Assembly (NCBI GenBank): GCA_017437925.1
Contig: JAFRWQ010000143.1
Location: forward strand, 1 to 28,707
Origin: Bacillota bacterium
GTDB lineage: Bacteria; Bacillota_A; Clostridia; Peptostreptococcales; Anaerovoracaceae
Length of the DNA: 28,707 nucleotides
Direction: 5' to 3'
Shown: piece by piece, positions 23,845 through 28,707 of the stretch
Numbering within the stretch: the first letter of the stretch is position 1
Layout: the number at the start of each line of letters is the position of its first letter
The notes under the pieces: model-generated
The model's database searches: none
The model's input: only the letters and a program-made list of their open reading frames with translations
What the model was told of the DNA's origin: nothing
Made by a program: the position numbers and the translations under genes

Positions 23845-24956
23845 CAGGCGGCTACTATTCTGACCGGAAGTATGAAGAAGGTGTAGGAATCGCCTTCCAA
23901 AGGCTTGATGAGGCAGCAGGAAACGCTGTCTATCAGATCGAACATGACCTCTTCATCGCTTAACGCCTTCAGAACTTCAATGATGTACTTGGAGTTGAAG
24001 CCTATATTAAGTGCGTTTCCTTCGGTCTCGCAGAGTATCTTTTCGCTGACCTGCCCTTCTTCGCTTCTGGAGCTTATCTCAAGCATTCCCTCGCTGATAG
24101 AAAATTTGATAAGATTGTTCTGACCTTCTCTTGAGAAGAGAGAGGCTCTTTCGAGGCTTCCCTGAAGCTCTTCCCTTGAAATGATGACCCTTGTCTTATG
24201 CTCTTTGGGAAGTATATCCCTGTAATTAATGAAATCGCCCACTAAAAGCCTTGCGGTCATGAGGGTGTCTTCAGTTCTTATCTGAAGCTTTTTCTCATCG
24301 ATCGCTATCTCTATCTCTTCTTCGGGATCGGTCTCTGAAAGAAGCTTTGCCATATCGGAAAGCATCCTGGCGGGAAGTACCACTTTTCCGTCGGGAAGGG
24401 TGTTTTCGGTCTCGAAATTCGCTATCGACATTCTGAAGCCGTCGAGGGCGCACATTTCAAGCTTTCCGTTTTCGCAGCTGATGAGAGAACCGGTGAGTAT
24501 TCCCTTTTTCTCGTCTATGCTTGCGGCAAAGCTGGTCTTTTTAACGAGCTCGCAGAACTTTCCGTTGTTGACCTTGAACTTTCTTACTTCGTCCACTCCG
24601 CCGGTGATGGGATATTCTTCGGCCGAGAAGCATATGAAGTTGAAGTCGGATCCCAGGCAGCTCATGCGGAGGTTTCCGGAGATGTCGCTGCTTAAGCTCA
24701 CCATGGCGTTGGGAAGTCTTCTCACGATCTCTGAGAAGAGCCTTGCGTCGACGACGAGGCTTCCGTTTTCGCTGTCCTGGACTTCTATCCTGGTCTCTAT
24801 GGTGAAATCAAGGTTTGAACTGGTAAGCTTTAATACTCCGTCGTTGAGTTCAAGAAGAATTCCTTTAAGGATGGGGATGGTGGTCCTTACCGAAACGGCC
24901 TTGGTCACTGTGTTTATAGCTTTGTTAAGCGCCATCTGAGAGCAGGTGAATCTCAT
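23844..24956 (-). CDS. dnaN: DNA polymerase III beta sliding clamp
   Basis: The 370-residue ring-forming processivity factor. Three repeats of the clamp fold are implied by length. MRFTCSQMALNKAINTVTKAVSVRTTIPILKGILLE at the N-terminus and the C-terminal YTFFILPVRIVAA (the last beta strand near the partner-binding pocket) are typical. AGGAGG seven bases before the ATG. It is 153 bases downstream of dnaA, and that gap contains repeated DnaA-box-like sequences. Confidence 0.97.
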   Translation of the reverse strand: MRFTCSQMALNKAINTVTKAVSVRTTIPILKGILLELNDGVLKLTSSNLDFTIETRIEVQDSENGSLVVDARLFSEIVRRLPNAMVSLSSDISGNLRMSCLGSDFNFICFSAEEYPITGGVDEVRKFKVNNGKFCELVKKTSFAASIDEKKGILTGSLISCENGKLEMCALDGFRMSIANFETENTLPDGKVVLPARMLSDMAKLLSETDPEEEIEIAIDEKKLQIRTEDTLMTARLLVGDFINYRDILPKEHKTRVIISREELQGSLERASLFSREGQNNLIKFSISEGMLEISSRSEEGQVSEKILCETEGNALNIGFNSKYIIEVLKALSDEEVMFDLIDSVSCCLIKPLEGDSYTFFILPVRIVAA

Positions 24957-25006
24957 GTCGGTCCTCCTATATTTGTATTTATTGAAGTTGTTGAAGAAGA
25001 AGGGGC

Positions 25007-25109
25007 TGTGGAAATGTTGAAAACCCTGTTAATGCTTGAAATTTCAAGTTTTATCGGCTTTTAAAAACCTGTTGAAAACTCTGTATGTTTTTAAACATCC
25101 TGTTGAAAA
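25007..25109. promoter_or_regulatory. DnaA-box-like repeats in the dnaA-dnaN gap
   Basis: Four 9-mers in the same orientation: TGTGGAAAT (25007-25015) and TGTTGAAAA at 25015-25023, 25070-25078 and 25101-25109. On the other strand they read TTTTCAACA or ATTTCCACA; the TTTTCAACA form matches TTATCCACA at 7 of 9 positions. The gap is the counterpart of incC in Bacillus subtilis. Confidence 0.5.
25035..25048. repeat. CTTGAAATTTCAAG palindrome, copy 1
   Basis: A perfect 14-base palindrome in the dnaA-dnaN gap, between the DnaA-box-like repeats; identical to that at 16146. Confidence 0.6.
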
Positions 25110-26423
25110 CTACAGCAGTCTTTTGATGTTTTCAACGGTCTTCTGAAGCTCCGGGACCTTCTTTATTTCCTTTTCTATCTTCTTGTAGCTGTAAAGAACG
25201 GTGGAGTGATCCCTTCCTCCGAATATCTCTCCCATCTTCGGGAAGGAGTAATTGGTGAGATCCCTTACGAGATAAATGGCGATCTGCCTGGGATAGGCGA
25301 CGTTCCTCGCGTGGGATTCTCCTTCTATGTCGCTTACCTTTACTCCGAAGTAATCGGCGACGCATTTCTTTATGATATCGGGAGTTATCTCGCTGCTCCT
25401 GGTATCGTAGACTTCGGAAAGAACGGTCCTTACGAAGTCCTTGGTTATGGGCTGCTCGGTCAGGGTGGAGAAGGTAAGGACTCTGGTAAAGGCGCTCTCA
25501 AGCTCCCTTATATTCGACTGGATGCTCTGGGCTATCATCTCAAGGGAAGCGGTGAGCTCGGGGTCGCTTATGTCGAGGTCTTCCAGAATGGCCTTGTTTT
25601 TAAGTATGGCCATCCTGGTCTCGTAGTCGGGGGTCTGTATGTCGGCGATTATGCCCCATGAAAAGCGGGAGATGAGCCTTTCGGGGATATCTCCCAGTTC
25701 TCTTGGGGGCTTGTCGCTGGTAAAGACTATCTGCTTGTTGGCTGCGTAAAGGGCGTCGAAGGTCGCGAAGAGCTCGTCTTCGGTGGATTTTTTACCCGCG
25801 ATGAACTGGACGTCGTCAAAGAGGAGATAGTCGACGTTCCTGTACTTTTTCTTGAATTCCTGCTGGCTCTTGTTCTGGATCGCAAGGATAAGCTCGTTGG
25901 TAAAGGTCTCGGAAGAAACGTAGAGCACCTTTTTCTTAGGCCTGTTCTGCTTTACGTAGTGGCCTATGGCGTGCATGAGATGGGTCTTGCCCAGACCGGA
26001 GGAACCGTATAAAAAGAGAGGGTTGTACTTCTTGTCGTAGCCTTCAGCGACGGCGAGGGAGGCGGCGTAAGCCAGCCTGCTGTTGTTTCCCGCGACGAAG
26101 GTGTCAAAGGTGTACTTGGGATCCAGATTGTCAGTCTCCGCGGTCTCTTCGTCCACGGGGATCTTGTCGGTCACGCTGAAGCGGTAGTCCTTTCCGAATA
26201 CCCGGACCACGGCGGAAGAAAGTGCGTCCCTGTTCCTGCTTATCATGTTCTGATAAAAGCTGGAATTGCCCACTATGGTATGGAGAAGTATAGTCCCGTC
26301 CTTTTCGTTGATCCTGACGGGGGAAAGAGGCCTGAAGTAATTGTCGACCTTGAGCCTTTCCATGCTCTGGGTCAGTATGTCGAGCACCTGGCCCCACTTT
26401 GAGGTAAGTTCTGTTTTAGTCAT
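25110..26423 (-). CDS. dnaA: chromosomal replication initiator protein DnaA
   Basis: A 437-residue AAA+ protein that binds DnaA boxes and opens the origin. Domain I at about 1-75 ends in an acidic linker (EETAETDNLDPKYTFDTFVAGNNSRLA). Walker A GSSGLGKTH (140-148), Walker B LLFDD (200-204) and a sensor region PPRELGDIPERLISRFSWG follow. The DNA-binding domain IV contains ARNVAYPRQIAIYLVRDLTNYSFPKMGEIFGGRDHSTVLYSYKKIE. Only a weak ribosome binding site (GGAAAG) precedes the ATG. It is the first gene of a minus-strand dnaA-dnaN-recF block that faces away from gyrB. Confidence 0.98.
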   Translation of the reverse strand: MTKTELTSKWGQVLDILTQSMERLKVDNYFRPLSPVRINEKDGTILLHTIVGNSSFYQNMISRNRDALSSAVVRVFGKDYRFSVTDKIPVDEETAETDNLDPKYTFDTFVAGNNSRLAYAASLAVAEGYDKKYNPLFLYGSSGLGKTHLMHAIGHYVKQNRPKKKVLYVSSETFTNELILAIQNKSQQEFKKKYRNVDYLLFDDVQFIAGKKSTEDELFATFDALYAANKQIVFTSDKPPRELGDIPERLISRFSWGIIADIQTPDYETRMAILKNKAILEDLDISDPELTASLEMIAQSIQSNIRELESAFTRVLTFSTLTEQPITKDFVRTVLSEVYDTRSSEITPDIIKKCVADYFGVKVSDIEGESHARNVAYPRQIAIYLVRDLTNYSFPKMGEIFGGRDHSTVLYSYKKIEKEIKKVPELQKTVENIKRLL

Positions 26424-26452
26424 CTGAGCGATATCTTTCCGTATATATTTAT

Positions 26453-26493
26453 CGGACGGCCTTTTGGGGGAAAGGGGAGATCTCGGGCGTCCG
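26453..26493. other. inverted repeat in the dnaA leader
   Basis: CGGACG (26453-26458) pairs with CGTCCG (26488-26493), extendable outward by TAT/ATA with a mismatch. It lies 30-70 bases upstream of dnaA and would form a hairpin in the dnaA 5' leader. Confidence 0.35.
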
Positions 26494-26844
26494 GATAGTT
26501 CGTTCCGCCGTCTTATTAAACGGTACGTTTATTATACCGCTTAAGGATATTAAAGTGCCGTCCGCGGCCGGTTTCCGCAAGAAAAAAGCCTGCCGAAACG
26601 GGGACTCAGACACCATATCCTGAAGGCAATAAAAGTATAGCAAAAAAAGTTTTCCACAGGAAGACGGTTTTGAAAATACGAAAAATCAAAGCCCGGCGGA
26701 GTTTTCCAACGCCTTGTGGAAAACTCCCTCCACAGTTTTAACAGTCCATAGATATTGTGTATTCCCGGCTTTGCCGCATACATCACGGGGCGAGATTTTT
26801 TTCGGCAAAAATCCGCCGTTCGGCGAAGCTTTTGCGACATTAAC

Positions 26845-26873
26845 TTGATGTTTTTGACAAAGTTTGCTATAAT
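26845..26873 (+). promoter_or_regulatory. gyrB promoter
   Basis: TTGATG (26845-26850) and a perfect TATAAT (26868-26873) are 17 bases apart, about 47 bases upstream of the gyrB ATG. A TTGACA in the spacer is too close to the -10 box to be used. Confidence 0.75.
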
Positions 26874-26892
26874 TCATTAGTTATGAAAATAG

Positions 26893-28707
<1,815 letters not shown>

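Noticed and set aside
26855..26873. TTGACA close to TATAAT upstream of gyrB as the promoter
   Set aside because: Only 7 bases separate the two; the TTGATG at 26845 has the correct 17-base spacing.

Overview
The window is about 28.7 kb of a Bacillota (Firmicutes), probably Clostridia-like, chromosome around its replication origin. This is inferred from gene content. The string gyrB / dnaA-dnaN-recF-rpmH-rnpA-yidD-yidC-khpB(jag)-mnmE-mnmG-rsmG, followed by parA-parB (soj-spo0J), is the conserved origin neighbourhood of this phylum. The coding sequence is GC-rich by eye, ribosome binding sites are of the AGGAGG type, and the WalH/WalI/WalJ-HtrA-RlmH set is typical of Gram-positive bacteria. No rRNA, tRNA, CRISPR array, transposase or prophage gene was recognised.

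Layout from left to right. (1) 1-6000: a short ArsR-type regulator converges on a minus-strand cluster read as secreted unknown protein > WalH-like > WalI-like > WalJ > HtrA > RlmH. These are cell-envelope and WalRK-accessory functions, but the walRK two-component genes themselves are absent. (2) 6000-10713: RNase HI (plus strand) shares a strong bidirectional terminator with an amino-acid cluster (alanine racemase, PLP-dependent Orn/Lys/Arg decarboxylase, Na+/alanine symporter). (3) 10714-11421: about 700 bases without a credible gene, packed with inverted repeats; a candidate structured RNA or dispersed repeat. (4) 11422-14285: Asp/Glu racemase, parB, parA, then a non-coding segment with a parS site and four DnaA-box-like 9-mers. 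(5) 14286-16162: two small membrane zinc-ribbon proteins flanking a fumarylacetoacetate-hydrolase-family enzyme; a parS-like site lies immediately upstream of each zinc-ribbon gene. (6) 16163-22658: rsmG, mnmG, mnmE, khpB, yidC, yidD, rnpA, rpmH. (7) 22750-26423: recF, dnaN, dnaA. (8) 26424-26919: probable oriC and gyrB promoter. (9) 26920-end: gyrB, cut by the window edge.

Almost every gene left of dnaA is on the minus strand and gyrB is on the plus strand, so replication probably starts in the dnaA-gyrB gap and most genes lie on the leading strand. Compared with the canonical Bacillota order (rpmH pointing away from dnaA-dnaN-recF-gyrB), the dnaA-dnaN-recF block is inverted and now reads into rpmH.

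No wholly new defence or mobile system is visible. The points most worth following are: (a) the inverted dnaA block; (b) a GyrB TOPRIM motif reading DAVVD instead of DADVD; (c) three parS sites, one nested between DnaA-box-like arms and two abutting paralogous zinc-ribbon genes; (d) the structured 10.7-11.4 kb region; (e) a recurring near-palindrome CTTGAAATTTCAAG in four intergenic gaps; and (f) an inverted repeat over the rpmH start site.
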